A stretch of DNA of 64,000 bases from Silurus meridionalis (taxonomy: Eukaryota > Chordata > Actinopteri > Siluriformes > Siluridae), in NCBI RefSeq assembly GCF_014805685.1, contig NC_060892.1, positions 8,493,490-8,557,489 of the forward strand, read 5' to 3'. The position numbers were made by a program, and so were the translations under genes. The notes below the pieces were generated by a model. That model saw only the letters and a program-made list of their open reading frames with translations. It was not told the origin of the DNA and searched no databases. Shown in pieces: positions 1 through 11,761 of this stretch (the first letter of the stretch is position 1; each line of letters begins with the position of its first letter).

Positions 1-531
1 GTTGATGCAAAACTGAAACACAACTGAAAATAATTCCTACATTTACAAAGTCAAAGAAAACACATTAAGCAAAAATGGTATGTTTTAGATTTGATTTGAA
101 CCAAGACTCACACTTAGACAAAAACATGCTTTACATACACTATTTTCATTATTGTAGGACCTTGTTATTTTGACTTATTATGAGCTCTAAGAACAGCCAA
201 AGTGTGGGCGAGTTCTAGTTCGATTTACTTGCTTTAGGCCTTTGACCACTTTATTGATTTACAACACACTTTACATGCATTTACAATATCTCTGGTCTAT
301 GCAAGATGCTCAATTAAAAACCAAAGATGGCTCAGTAAGCTTTGAAACAAGTCCCTGCAGCTCTCACAGACTTAGGTGGAATGGAAATGTTATAAACGGA
401 AGATCTTGGCTTCTTTATTTAATCCATATTTCAAAAGAGATTGAATTAGACATAAAGTGGATGGAATTTGTTCTTCATGGAAATGGTCTCTCTCTTTCAA
501 TTACACATCCCCTCTTCACTCCTCTTGGAAA

Positions 532-532
<1 letters not shown>
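1..532. other. AT-rich unique non-coding DNA
   Basis: No coding potential, RNA gene or recognised repeat is visible before the CA microsatellite. The open frames that start here owe most of their length to the downstream (CA)n tract. Confidence 0.6.

Positions 533-623
<91 letters not shown>
533..623. repeat. (CA)n microsatellite
   Basis: About 45 CA units with one CG interruption near 574. It is read as poly His-Thr in several frames, which is an artefact. Confidence 0.97.
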
Positions 624-625
<2 letters not shown>

Positions 626-967
626 CTCTGAGCTTTGCTATTTCCTGCAACCCACTGGCAGCCTGACCCTCACATGGCTCTGGGTTTTATGGTGCAACAT
701 ATGTTGAGGCTTGTTCGCTGGCAAAAGTGTGGTTAAGGCAGTTTCGCTTCTTTGATTTACACACTATAGACATGAAAGCATAGCCTTGATCCTGTAATTT
801 GATGTTTGAGACCTATGTTTAAGTGCGATAAGGTGTGCTGTGTGCCTTCAAGTCAGGAACTCACAGCACTGATGCTTGTTTTACTGCAGTCGCAATTAGA
901 GTTGGTGAAAGTGGGCAAACTGTGTTTAAGAAGCAATCAGATTCCTTGTGGGTTTATTTAAATAGAT

Positions 968-1029
<62 letters not shown>

Positions 1030-2430
1030 CAGTTATGTAATGAAGATAAAAAATAATAAAAAAAAAACAATAGATAAATGTATACTTTCCCAGACTCTGC
1101 ACCGGTTTTAACTGTTCTTATAAATGCATCATGTTCTGTCTATATACTTGTATATCTGGGTATACCAGTAAAATGTTACGATTGGCTAACAAAGAAAAAA
1201 ACACAGTCCGCTCGAGAAACATGAACTGGACTTCCTAGCAGCTTTAAAGCCAGCAGAAAATGAGAGTTGTTTTGCTTATTTTGCCATTATAGTGGTCCTG
1301 CATGCTTAATTGTGTTTGCACAGTGTTGGCCACTGAAGGGCCTCATAGATTGAGGTTCAGGCAGAAAATTAGACACAGAATTATATAATGATGGATTGTT
1401 CTGGAAATTGTATATAGTCTTTTTGGCTTCATCTTTATTTTTTACATTTATTTATTTATTCAATAAAGATTCAAATTGGAGAAAATACCTTCCGGTCAGT
1501 AGCTCTGAACCTTTAAGCCAACACAAGCATGTCAATTAAATTGTAAGTGATTGGCAGGTTCTTGTAATCTGACTGGTCAGCATATGCATTTTGAATGTTT
1601 TAACACATTTACAAATAAATCAAAGGTTTATATTAATGCTCTCAGTCTAATACATTATAGTTTCTGCACCAATACCTTATTGACAGGAACTAGTTTGATT
1701 TATACTGTGGGGGTGAAAAAAATCCCATTTAACAACAAATTTAAGGGGAAGTTTGCACATGTTTAAGTTCTGCCAGTGTCAATGCTGTGAGATAAAGCTG
1801 TTGCTGATGACTTTGCTCTGTGTTTTTTCTCAGTTATGTAACAAACTGCATTTTTCCCATGTAATTAACTTTAGAAGAAAAGAAAAAACTGAAAGGCTTG
1901 TGAGGTACCAACTGTTTATAGCTGCTACAATGCAAGTGATAACAAGAACTGACTTCTTTTGTGGAAGTTCCACAACATGTACACATGCACTATAGGACCA
2001 CATATGGTTGGAAAAGGCAGGTGTTTAATACTGTTGTTCATATAGCGTATAAATAGATGAAGGTCTGATGTGTCATTCTTTGAGATTTCTTTAAACATTT
2101 TACTTGCTTGAGGAATAAAACATTTCAGGACAAATATGTGACTCTTGAGTGGTATCCATATTACCACTGTGTTAACTGTATTGATTTAACACCATACCCG
2201 AATATGTTTTGTTCTTTATATATTCTGCCCACTTAATATTGCATTACACTGGCTAACACACTCGTTTATATTTATTTTTGAACATTATGAAGAAACTAGA
2301 GAACCTGGAGAAAACGCATATGACATCAGAGATTTGTAAAGGAGGCAGCTACATGTGCAATTTTGTAATGATAAATAATAAATATATAAACCATAATCTT
2401 AGAAATGATGATGCATGATTTGGAATCTCA
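624..2430. other. Unique AT-rich interval with one (GT)n tract
   Basis: Apart from the GT microsatellite at 972-1028, nothing recognisable is seen. Short frames of 60-80 codons lack family motifs and sit in AT-rich sequence, so none is called. Confidence 0.55.
972..1028. repeat. (GT)n microsatellite
   Basis: An uninterrupted tract of about 28 GT units. Confidence 0.97.
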
Positions 2431-3269
2431 CGGCAGAAAGACATACAGCATTTAGGGAACATAAAAAAATTATGTTGTCCCAGAAGGAAGCTTCTTCTGA
2501 AGCTGACTACCAAGAAAGCTTGCAAATGGTTTGCTGAAGACAACCTGTCCAAGAGCATGAATAACTGGAACCATGTCCTGTGGTCTGATCAGACTAAGAT
2601 AAACTTGTATGGCTCAGATGGTGTCCAGCATGTGTTGCAATGCCCTGGTGAGGAGTACCAAGAAAATTGTGTCATGCCTACAGTCAAGCATGGTGGTGGT
2701 AGCATTATGATCTGGGGCCGCATGAGTGCTGCTGGTACTGGAAGCTGTGGTTCTTTGAGGGAAACATGGATTCCAACATGTACTGTGACAATCTGAATCA
2801 GAACATGACTCCCTCGCTTCAGAAACTGGAAACACACCATCAAGATGACAACTGCCTTGCTATGGAAACTGACTTTGAAGGTGATGGAGTGGTCAAGTAT
2901 GTCTCCATACCATAAACCCTATTGAACACCTGTGGGGCATCCTCAAGCAGAACATGAACAACCTGTGCAGCTCTGATGAATTTCATGCCCAAGAGGATTA
3001 GGGCAGTGCTAGATAACAATGGTTTTTACACAAAATATTGAAACACAGTTTTTACATGTTCACTTAGGGTGTACTCACTTTTGTTGCCAGCTACTTTGAC
3101 TATAATGCTTGTATGTTGAGTTTTGGATGGTAAATCTGTACTGCTCTACAAGCTGCACATTGGCCACTCTAAAATATATCCAAGTTTCATTTCTATAGTA
3201 TTGTCCCTTGAGAAGATTCTAAAATGGTTGCTGAAATGTGAGTGGTGTACTCACTTTTGTGAAATACTG
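2431..3269 (+). mobile_element. Tc1-like transposon, 5'-truncated, IR/DR type
   Basis: The right end is clear. A 17-bp direct repeat (ggtgtactcacttttgt) occurs at 3068-3084 and again at 3244-3260, the spaced double-repeat layout of IR/DR Tc1 elements. The sequence ends in ...atactg followed by a TA at 3270-3271, the expected Tc1 target dinucleotide. No matching left inverted repeat is found, and recognisable transposase sequence starts only near 2478, so the 5' third is lost. The exact left border (about 2431) is a guess. Confidence 0.85.
2478..2996 (+). pseudogene. Tc1-like transposase remnant
   Basis: The frame from 2557 reads VLWSDQTKINLYGSDG and later VKHGGGSIMIWG, both hallmark Tc1 DDE-domain blocks; the D of WSDQ is the first catalytic residue. 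The reading frame then breaks near 2796. Around 2890-2950 the C-terminal region with the proline-rich NPIEHLWGIL block, which carries the catalytic Glu, recurs in a different frame. The family normally encodes about 340 residues for cut-and-paste transposition. Only the C-terminal half is present here and it is frameshifted, so it cannot be functional. Confidence 0.85.
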
Positions 3270-3271
3270 TA

Positions 3272-4370
3272 AATGCTTACCTTGTTGTTTTCTGATCCCT
3301 TTGCATCAGAAGCTTACTAAACAACTACAAATGTAAAGCAATAATTACAAAAAACAAATCCAAATATCTAACAATGAACCACTCCTGCAGATTATAATAT
3401 AATGAATTACGAACATCATGGTGTATCATAAAACTAATTATTAGCACATGTCTAGCTGGGACCGAACTGAAACCAGATGCACATTATATTAAATCAAGTA
3501 GAACAAATAATATGGAGCGACATGATTTAATACACATCAGACTTCCGCTCCTTATCACTCCATATGATCAGCTGGGAAGATACATTTTGTGAGCACTCAG
3601 TTTCTGAATTAGCAACTTCTCAAGGAACATGATTAGATCTGAGTACATGTAGCTTGCGGCACCTTGTTTGAGAGCGCTCGTTTGAAAGACCAAAGCTGTT
3701 TGCTCTCTGGGCTTGTGGTGGATAGGAGGGTTAATAACAGGGGATGAGCTGTAAGAAGACAAAGGAGGCCTAATGAAAGATAAAGCTGTCTCCTGGATAA
3801 ACCGTCAAACTATCTTGTCTCGCATGTCAAAGGAATGTTATACAAAAAAAAGTGTCATTTGGTAGGCGGTCCGAACTCTCCAGATTAGTAATTACAACCT
3901 CATTTTTAAAAAATGATAGAAAACATATTTTCCTTTCAACGCATTTAGCTCCAGGATTCCTTAGATTTGCTTCAAGTTTTTCAATATGATTTGTAGTGAG
4001 GGTGTCACAATGAGAAACAATGATATTTTCTCACCGACACACTACATACTGGTACACACAACCACGCGATACATTGCTACAGTCATAGTAAAGACTTAAT
4101 GTAACAAAAAAAATTATTAAACATCAAAATAACTGGCATTAACTGGGATTAACTGGAATAACTGGGATTTTAGGTGTCCACATTATCGCCAGTTTTACTC
4201 AAGGCTAATGTAGTCATTGTGGTCAGTACTGATGATAACCATGTGAAAAAAGGATATCCAAGAACTTCAATAACGTTCCAATCTCCAAGAATTTTAAAGC
4301 ACAACCGTGTTCAGAGTAACAGAATGGCATTTATAAAAAGCAAAAACCTTTCATTAAGCATCATTTAACC
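3272..4370. other. Unique AT-rich interval
   Basis: No gene recognised. A short imperfect tandem of a ~12-bp unit (taactgggatt-like) is visible at about 4130-4172; otherwise nothing stands out. Confidence 0.5.
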
Positions 4371-4374
4371 GGAT

Positions 4375-4560
4375 GAAAAACCCCTCTGGATAATAGAGTT
4401 CAGAGGAGAATGGACTGACTGGTCCGAACTGACAGGAGGGCTACAATAATTCAAATAGACACCCTGTACAATCGTAGTGAACAAGAAGGATATAATAATG
4501 CATAACTCATCAAATCTTGAGGCAGATGGGTTTGATTTGTCTGTAGAAAATGCTGCTCTG
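4375..4560 (+). mobile_element. Degraded Tc1-like fragment (N-terminal/middle part)
   Basis: The stretch from gagaatggactgactggtcc through aggcagatgggtttga resembles, from memory, the region of a fish Tc1-like transposase reading roughly NGQTGPS and ending in a LRQMG block. All frames contain stops. No terminal repeats are found, so this is a small decayed internal piece. The assignment rests on recollection of related repeats rather than an alignment. Confidence 0.5.
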
Positions 4561-4599
4561 TTAAATGAAGAAAAAAAATAATAAAATTTGAAGAGAATT

Positions 4600-5685
4600 A
4601 ACAGGTATTTCATGTACGAAATCTGTCTCACACGTGGCTACCAGACTATCTAACATATGTAACAATAAATCATTTATGCAACACGTTTTTACCAGTTAAA
4701 AAAACTGTCTGATTTATCCAAGCTGGTTAACCTTTCTCAATTGTTAAGTCATTTTCCTGCTTCTTTCTTACTTGACAAAAAATTAAGAATTAATGTTTGA
4801 GATTTTTTTTCTAATTGTGTGAGATTAAGATTGAGTAGTGGTTACCAGCTGGCTAAAATGTTCTACCAGCTGGAGAAGCCTGACCACGGAGCTACAGATA
4901 TTATACTAGATTTTTCAGCAGCGGTAATTGTTTGGTCACATTCTATACTAATGAAATCCTACACTAATCCATGAGCCACCACAATTTCACACTTGATACC
5001 AATCATTGTAATACATAGATTATCTTTAATCTATGCAAAGTTTTGCTATCCTACCATGCATTATTGAGCTTTAAATGCTTGTATATTATTACATTATTAA
5101 AGCAGTGAAACAAAATAAAAGAAAACTATCATGTCTCATTATAACACTAAGATGTATGCTGTTTTCTGCACTAAAGGGGTGCAAACACCTTTTTTTTCAT
5201 TGTATCTTCATCGTTTGGGAATATGCTTAAAATTTTATACAACCACTTCACAAGCCTTGTAATTGACACTTTGCTTCACAATGTCAGTTACTATGTTTGT
5301 ACATATAGCTAAGGGTTGCATGAGCAGTATATGTTGTAGACTGCAATGGCATACTTATGCGTGAAATAAAAAAAAGGATAAAAAGGATCTACTAATAAAA
5401 ATGTCAAAACACATAGATGTATAAATATGTCTAAATGTATGTGTATATATTAATGCGTATTAGCTCAATAGAATGCAGAATGTGTAAAACGATCTGTTAT
5501 GTCTCTTTAAAAATGCAGGTCAAAGGCCAGTTTTGCAGACTCAGTATTCTTGCATGCTGTGGATAATGTTTCATTTTCATTTAGTTGAACAGATCGGGCG
5601 TTGAGTCATCACTCCCACACACAGGTTCCAGACAAAACAATTCACTTTTAACTTTTCACTCACAGACAAAGAAACCATAACGTTT
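4600..5685. other. Unique AT-rich interval
   Basis: No gene, RNA or clear repeat seen. Confidence 0.5.
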
Positions 5686-5781
5686 CTCTCTCCCTCTCTC
5701 CTTCCTCCCTCCCCCATCCTTCTCTCCCTCCTCCCTCCCCCATCCTTCCCTCCCTCTCCCACCCCATCCTTCCCTCCCCCC
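5686..5781. repeat. Pyrimidine-rich (CCCTCC) low-complexity tract
   Basis: Irregular tandem of ccatccttccctccctctc-type units. The opposite-strand 68-codon frame is merely Gly/Glu/Arg low complexity. Confidence 0.9.
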
Positions 5782-6206
5782 ATATGTGCATTTCTTGATC
5801 TCTATTGTCTCTCCTCACCACTCCCTACAATAACAAGTTCCTAATAGTTTGAACAAATTCTATCTTTTGTAGACCTTTACATCTTTTAGTATCTTGTAAC
5901 CTAAAAACAGACCACTTTTACTTTAAGACATTTAGCTTTACAAACATTTCAGTAATTGGAAGCTCTCCACTACAGCAAAAAAAAAAAAAAAGCCCCAAAT
6001 GGAAAACTTTTAAGCTTTTAATGGCCTTAAGAACAAACCATTGGTCAGAAAGTAAACAAGAATTAAAGAAAAACTGTTCTGTTTCAACAGCTCTTTTAAT
6101 TAAGGTTCAATTTCTGAGCAGATAAACAATAATAAAAGTTTGCAGACACCTAACCAAAAAATTCCTATGCGCTTAAGTAGATTTCTCTGGTATCAGTACT
6201 TTACTT

Positions 6207-6319
<113 letters not shown>

Positions 6320-6990
6320 ATTTTGGACAAACCTTCTACTTTCACTCATCACCTCTTTTACACAAATATTTGTACTTTCTACTTTCTACTTACATTTTCA
6401 AACCAGGCTCGTTACTTTAGTTTTAATCTAGGACATGATCAATATTTTTTCTTCTCATTAGATGCCGTTTTCAGCCATCAACTTATTTCTTGTCATTGCA
6501 CAGCTTTTTCAACCTACCACTAGTGTATCATTTTCTGACTCTCACACATCACAGATGTAGACTAGTTTACGAAGTTAACAACGAGCAAGGCAGAAGGTAA
6601 CGATAAGTAACATGGATGAGACAGATGGAGTTAGCGATGTAAACATGACTGAGAACAGAGACATTTCTGATCACCTAATCATCATCATATTTGCTCTGCT
6701 TTAGTTTTATATAGTGGTTGTTCTGCCTGGATACATTCATTGGGTAACAAAATGTTTATATTCTTTTGTATTAATACATTAATATTATGTTAGTTCCAGT
6801 TACCAGCATGACACTAAAACAGGTAGTAGTAAGGACTACTTTTTACTTAAATACACGTCAGAGCCCATATTTCTTTACTTTAACTTGAGTGAAAAGGTGT
6901 AGTCAGTTCTTCAACTTTTACCAGAGTCTTTTAAAACATGGGTATCTGTATTTTTCTACTTGAGTGAAAGTTAAGCTACCACATTCAGAG
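6320..6990. repeat. Probable non-autonomous DNA-transposon-like repeat
   Basis: The motif tacttgagtgaaag near 6959 and related blocks (taacttgagtgaaaagg near 6882, agtactttacttgac near 6195) recall the subterminal 'tacttgag' sequences of hAT-type miniature elements common in fish. No clean terminal inverted repeat or target duplication could be delimited, and the TA tract lies at one edge. Low-confidence family call. Confidence 0.35.
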
Positions 6991-7941
6991 ACATCCTATA
7001 CAAATGGTTGCCTCTGAATTTGTGGTAACAGTTTGAGGAAGAACCATATATGGCATCTGTAAAGTATTTTGGGAAACTTTTTTACACCTGTTTAGGTTTG
7101 GGTCTTAGGTTTTATTTTATTTTATTCTTAGTTTTTTTATTTTTCATCAATCATTTTAATCATTATCAAAATTTTAGTTGTGCATAAAAGAAGACTATAT
7201 ACATGAATTTCTCTGCTACGTTCCCACTTTTACCCGAACATTTAACTGCAGCAAAACAAGCAAATGGTGCCATAAACTGTCTGGGAAGCACATTTGTTCA
7301 TTCCTGCTATTTGCCTAACCAATTATTACTTTTCAAGACCATTACAAGCTTAGTATTTTGTCATTTTGGGTTAGCCTTTTTTGCCCAAAAGTAGCACACT
7401 ATCCCTGCTACAATATGTAAAGGGTATGTACAATTATAAGTGAAAATTGAAAAAAGTGAAATTGTCACATTAAATAACCATATAAAAACACATTTCCCTA
7501 GATTAGTTTATATTTCTCTCAAGTCATAAATGCTAACTTTTTAAAATGTTTTTTTTTGTGTTTTTGTTCGTTTATTATTATTCTTAGATAGATTACATGG
7601 TATCATATGAGTTTCTGGGATTGAATGATTACTAATGAAAAGGAGAATGTATTAGAAAGAGCACATTAATACAAACCTGTGATTTGAATTACAGCTAGAA
7701 CTTCTGTCAAAGCCGCTGTTACAAAAAATAAAAAATAAACAGAAATGTGCTAAAAAATATATATTAATTTAATTTGATTAGCAGTCATTTAGAATTGATG
7801 TCTCCCTCATATGGACTAATATGTACCAAAAATGGATTTTTTTTTACTTTGCCTATTCATTAATTATTTTATTTTTTACAGTACATAAATATTACATATT
7901 CATTCTTTAGTAACTGCTTAGCAATTCAGTACAGAGAAAAA

Positions 7942-7944
<3 letters not shown>
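6991..7944. other. Unique AT-rich interval
   Basis: Nothing recognisable; T-rich runs only. Confidence 0.5.
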
Positions 7945-7991
<47 letters not shown>

Positions 7992-8000
7992 AAGAAAGAA
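7945..8000. repeat. (GA)n with (GAAA)n tail
   Basis: About 21 GA units followed by three or four GAAA units. Confidence 0.95.
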
Positions 8001-8074
8001 TGTACACCCATAAGGCTGATAACAGAAACACAGTGAATGTGTCAGTGCTGTTACTGTCTTCACTGTCTTCACTG

Positions 8075-8078
<4 letters not shown>

Positions 8079-8136
<58 letters not shown>
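8079..8136. repeat. (GT)n microsatellite
   Basis: About 28 GT units. Overlapping frames on both strands are artefacts of the repeat. Confidence 0.96.
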
Positions 8137-8137
<1 letters not shown>

Positions 8138-9584
8138 GATTCACACCTCCAACTGTCATCAGCTCACTGTAGTCCATCACATCAAAGGCAGATTGCATAT
8201 GGTGCTGTCTGGAACACACTCATCTATACATACATATGTGAAGGTACAAGCTGCACACTTTTACATTAACAAAGATCCATAAAATATATTTTTTATTGGG
8301 ATAACATTAATGACAACCTTCTCTTCTGAATTTTTGAACCCAGAGTGCACAAAACAACTGTGTTGCATGAAACATACACCAGTGAGAATATAGGAATAGA
8401 ATTAGGTATTATAGGAATAAAATAAAATGTTAGCACAGTAAAGGATGTTTTACATGAAACCTCTTCATCTGTAAGATATAAGGATATAGATTGATTAAAA
8501 AAAATTTGAGAGATAAAAAGACAGACAGGTAATGTATTTTTTTTATTCCAGATGGGAACTATGGTAATACATATAAAAAACATAAGCAATTAAAAATCAC
8601 ATCACGTTCATTTTCTCTGTTTAGACAAGATACTTTTCTCATGAATATAATGAAGGTATCATCTGATGTCAGGTGTGCATGTTTTCCAAAAGACTTGTAA
8701 TAACTGTAATATATGTTTTAATGCTTGCCAAAACTGTCTGGCTTGAGGTATTGCGCTAAATACTTTCATACCTGTGAAGTCACAGAGTGTTCATTTACTA
8801 CTAGTTATTTGTATACTATATAAGAATCTGCAACAATTTGCTAGATATAAATTAAGATCACAGATTCCAAAATTCAAAAGTCTTTTTTTTGTATTTTTAG
8901 CAATAGCATTTAGTCAAAGCTGCCAAAACAAGTGATTAAATCAAAATAAAGAAAGTCAAATACAGTTTCTACCAAGATCTTGGTACTTCACTTTACTTTT
9001 ATGTATCTTATAAGCTAATAGAGTTTATTAAAAAAAAAGAAAAGAGAAAGCAAGACCATCTGGTTAACTTGCTGATATCAATCTGCTATTTTAAAAACAG
9101 CAGATTTGGACATTTGGGCTTTTTTTTCTCTTCAGCTGAAACAACTGTATGAAACACTGATGTGTCTCAAATGAACAGATCCCGCCATAGAAGAAGAGAC
9201 CATTAATAATAAAGATGATATATGAGGTTCTCCTGTCTTTCCACATGAGAAAATGAAAAAGCGGCATGTAATAACTCTAATCATCAACATCATCGTTAAT
9301 AAAACAGTTTTTGACAGATCACCAGTCCACTGCTCATTGTGGTTTCAAAACTCACATACTATGATTGAGAGTGTACAAGAAACATCAAACATTATTCTGA
9401 TTAAAAGCTGTAGAGACCCAAAAGCAATGAATCATGACAGGTTGAAAATTTTTTTTAGGTAAGCTTTCCAACTGTTTAATTTAAGTTCCAATAGATACCA
9501 AATCTAACATTTAAAAAATAATTTGTTTTCTATCTGATATGAAGAAAAGTCTATTCTGATGGTGTGATTACATTTTCTAAGAAA
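8137..9584. other. Unique AT-rich interval
   Basis: No coding or repeat signature found. The ~98-codon minus frame at 8293-8589 has no recognisable domain. Confidence 0.5.
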
Positions 9585-9586
9585 GT

Positions 9587-9587
9587 C

Positions 9588-9664
<77 letters not shown>

Positions 9665-9681
9665 TCATCCATCTATCTATC
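9587..9681. repeat. (CTGT)n tetranucleotide repeat with (CTAT) tail
   Basis: About 17 CTGT units ending near 9657, then ctatctattcatccatctat. Confidence 0.97.
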
Positions 9682-9769
9682 TAGCTGAGGTGGGTTCCAG
9701 ATGAACAGCCTGAATATCCTTCAATTTACTGATCAACTCAAGAACTATGACGATGGATTTGGACTGTAA

Positions 9770-10695
9770 TTACAGTTTTTCTCAGTTACTTTGGAGCATT
9801 TCTCAAATCATCATTAATATTTGCAAACCAGCATGTGCATTTCTCTAAACAATTTATACAAACAGCACAATACATTGGATATCTTTCAAAAGCATGTACT
9901 TTTCTCAAAATCCTTAGTTCTTTTCTCAAAAGTAAGTATTTGTGTCATTGAACATGTCATTCCCATCAGAATGAAAAGTCCCTTTGTCATTGTTCACAAA
10001 CACATCATCTAAATGTTTTGTCATGTTGTCAGTATGACGGCTCACAATTTCAGGATTTCTTGATTTAAACTACAGTTTGGGTTAAAGTGATTGAAATTGC
10101 ACAAAATGTATATTTCTTCTGTTTGGCATCTATGAATTTCAGAAGCACAAATTCATTTATTTGATTGCATATTTGATTTATATTGATTGCACGAGACTGT
10201 ATTCACAAAATGCAGCTTTGACCTATTTTAGAGAGCTAGGTGATCATTGGTTGATCTGATGCCATAAACTCTTCTTCATTAGTGACATTCAAGATTCATC
10301 TGCACAATTCATTAATTCAAGAAATATTTACCAAAAAAGGGTTTAATAGAAATTTTAGATGACAGATTCTGACAACTGGTTTAACCATTTTGCTAACAAT
10401 GACGTATGCAATGAATTGATGCCGAGATGTTTTGAGGTTAAGACTAATTAGGTGAAACCAGTATAATATATTTTGATCAATATGAACATAAACAACTGAT
10501 AATGTAGGAAACCGCAGACACTTGAAGACAATCAATTAAATGAATGTACAAAAGCATTTGCAATTTGATGAAAGCAGCAGGAAATGTTTTTAGGATGTAC
10601 ACTAGTGACTAAATGACGTGGAGGTTGAACAAGGAGTTTTAAGAATTTCATTTCTAATCTGAGAAACACTAAAAAGCAACTGAGAAAAACTGTAA
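9770..10695. mobile_element. ~0.92-kb non-autonomous DNA transposon with ~40-bp imperfect TIRs
   Basis: The left end (ttacagtttttctcagttac at 9770) is matched in inverted orientation by the right end (aactgagaaaaactgtaa, ending 10695). Similarity continues inward as gcatttctca versus its inverted partner gagaaacac. The interior has no coding frame. The left flank ctgtaattacag is itself palindromic, so the exact border and target duplication are uncertain. Superfamily not determined. Confidence 0.75.
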
Positions 10696-10814
10696 TGTAA
10701 ACAGTGTGCTACAATAGCTTATAACTGCAATTTGCATGAACAGTTCTGCATTTAAGCAACTATAACTAAACAGCACATAACAACAATGATAAATCTATAA
10801 TGACTAGACATTCT

Positions 10815-11045
10815 GTGTCACCAAAAGAGGATCAGTCCCCTTTTGAGTCTGGTTCCTCTCAAGGTTTCTTCCCCATCTCACTGAGTTTTCCTTGCAACTG
10901 TCAACACTGGCTCAATCATTAGAGAAATACTTATAGGGAGTAAAGTTATAGGCACTAACATAAAACAAAGCAAAAAACCTTTATTCCTGTAAAGTTTAAT
11001 TGGGACAATGTCTATTCTTAAAAGTGTTTTAAATTAAATTGAATA
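10815..11045 (+). repeat. Dispersed repeat, non-LTR-tail-like
   Basis: It contains gagtctggttcctctcaagg and a 3' portion (gggacaatgtctattcttaa) ending in aaattaaattgaa, typical of a widespread fish repeat whose tail consists of short attga units. A copy in the opposite orientation lies at 29790-30010, and a shorter same-strand 3' end at 18170-18345. Confidence 0.7.
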
Positions 11046-11158
11046 TTTTACATGTATTGATATTAAATAGTTTTAAGTTCTATTATATCTATGATAAAAT
11101 TTTATTGTGACTTAGTAAACACCCTACATAATCTAACCATAGCATACTGTAAAGAGGC

Positions 11159-11159
<1 letters not shown>

Positions 11160-11225
<66 letters not shown>
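11160..11225. repeat. (TA)n microsatellite
   Basis: An uninterrupted TA tract that directly abuts the miniature Tc1 element. TA is the Tc1 target dinucleotide. Confidence 0.97.
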
Positions 11226-11228
<3 letters not shown>

Positions 11229-11759
11229 TACAGACCAAAAGTTTGGACACACCTTCTCATTTAAAGAGTTTTCTTTATTTTCATGACTATGAAAATTGTA
11301 CAGTCACACTGAAGGCATCAAGGGCTATTTGACCAAGAAGGAGAGTGATGGGGTGCTGCGCCAGATGACCGGACCTGAACCCAATCGAGATGGTTTAGGG
11401 GTGAGCTGGACCGCAGAGTGAAGGCAAAAGGGCCAACAAGTGCCAAGCATCTCTCGGGGAACTCCTTCAAGACTGTTGGAAGACCATTTCAGGTGACTAC
11501 CTCTTGAAGCTCATCAAGAGAATGCCAAGAGTGTGCAAAGCAGTAATCAAAGCAAAAGGTGGCTACTTTGAAGAACCTAGAATATGACATTTTTTAGTTG
11601 TTTCACACTTTTTTGTTATGTATATAATTCCATATATAATTCCACATGTGTTAATTCATAGTTTTGATGCCTTCAGTGTGTATCTACAATTTTCATAGTC
11701 ATGAAAATAAAGAAAACTCTTTGAATGAGAAGGTGTGTCCAAACTTTTGGTCTGTACTG
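11226..11759 (+). mobile_element. Miniature Tc1-derived element, copy 1 (534 bp)
   Basis: Perfect-looking termini (cagtacagaccaaaagtttg inverted at the far end) are flanked by TA on both sides. The inverted repeats extend about 95 bp inward. The interior keeps only the last ~75 codons of a Tc1 transposase (blocks around the catalytic Glu, RRVKAKGPTSAKHL, then LLKLIKRMPRVCKAVIKAKG and a stop), so most of the gene is gone. A second copy at 60973-61520 has the same internal structure, so the deletion derivative was itself mobilised. Copy 1 lacks about 17 bp present in copy 2, near 11368. Confidence 0.9.
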
Positions 11760-11761
11760 TA

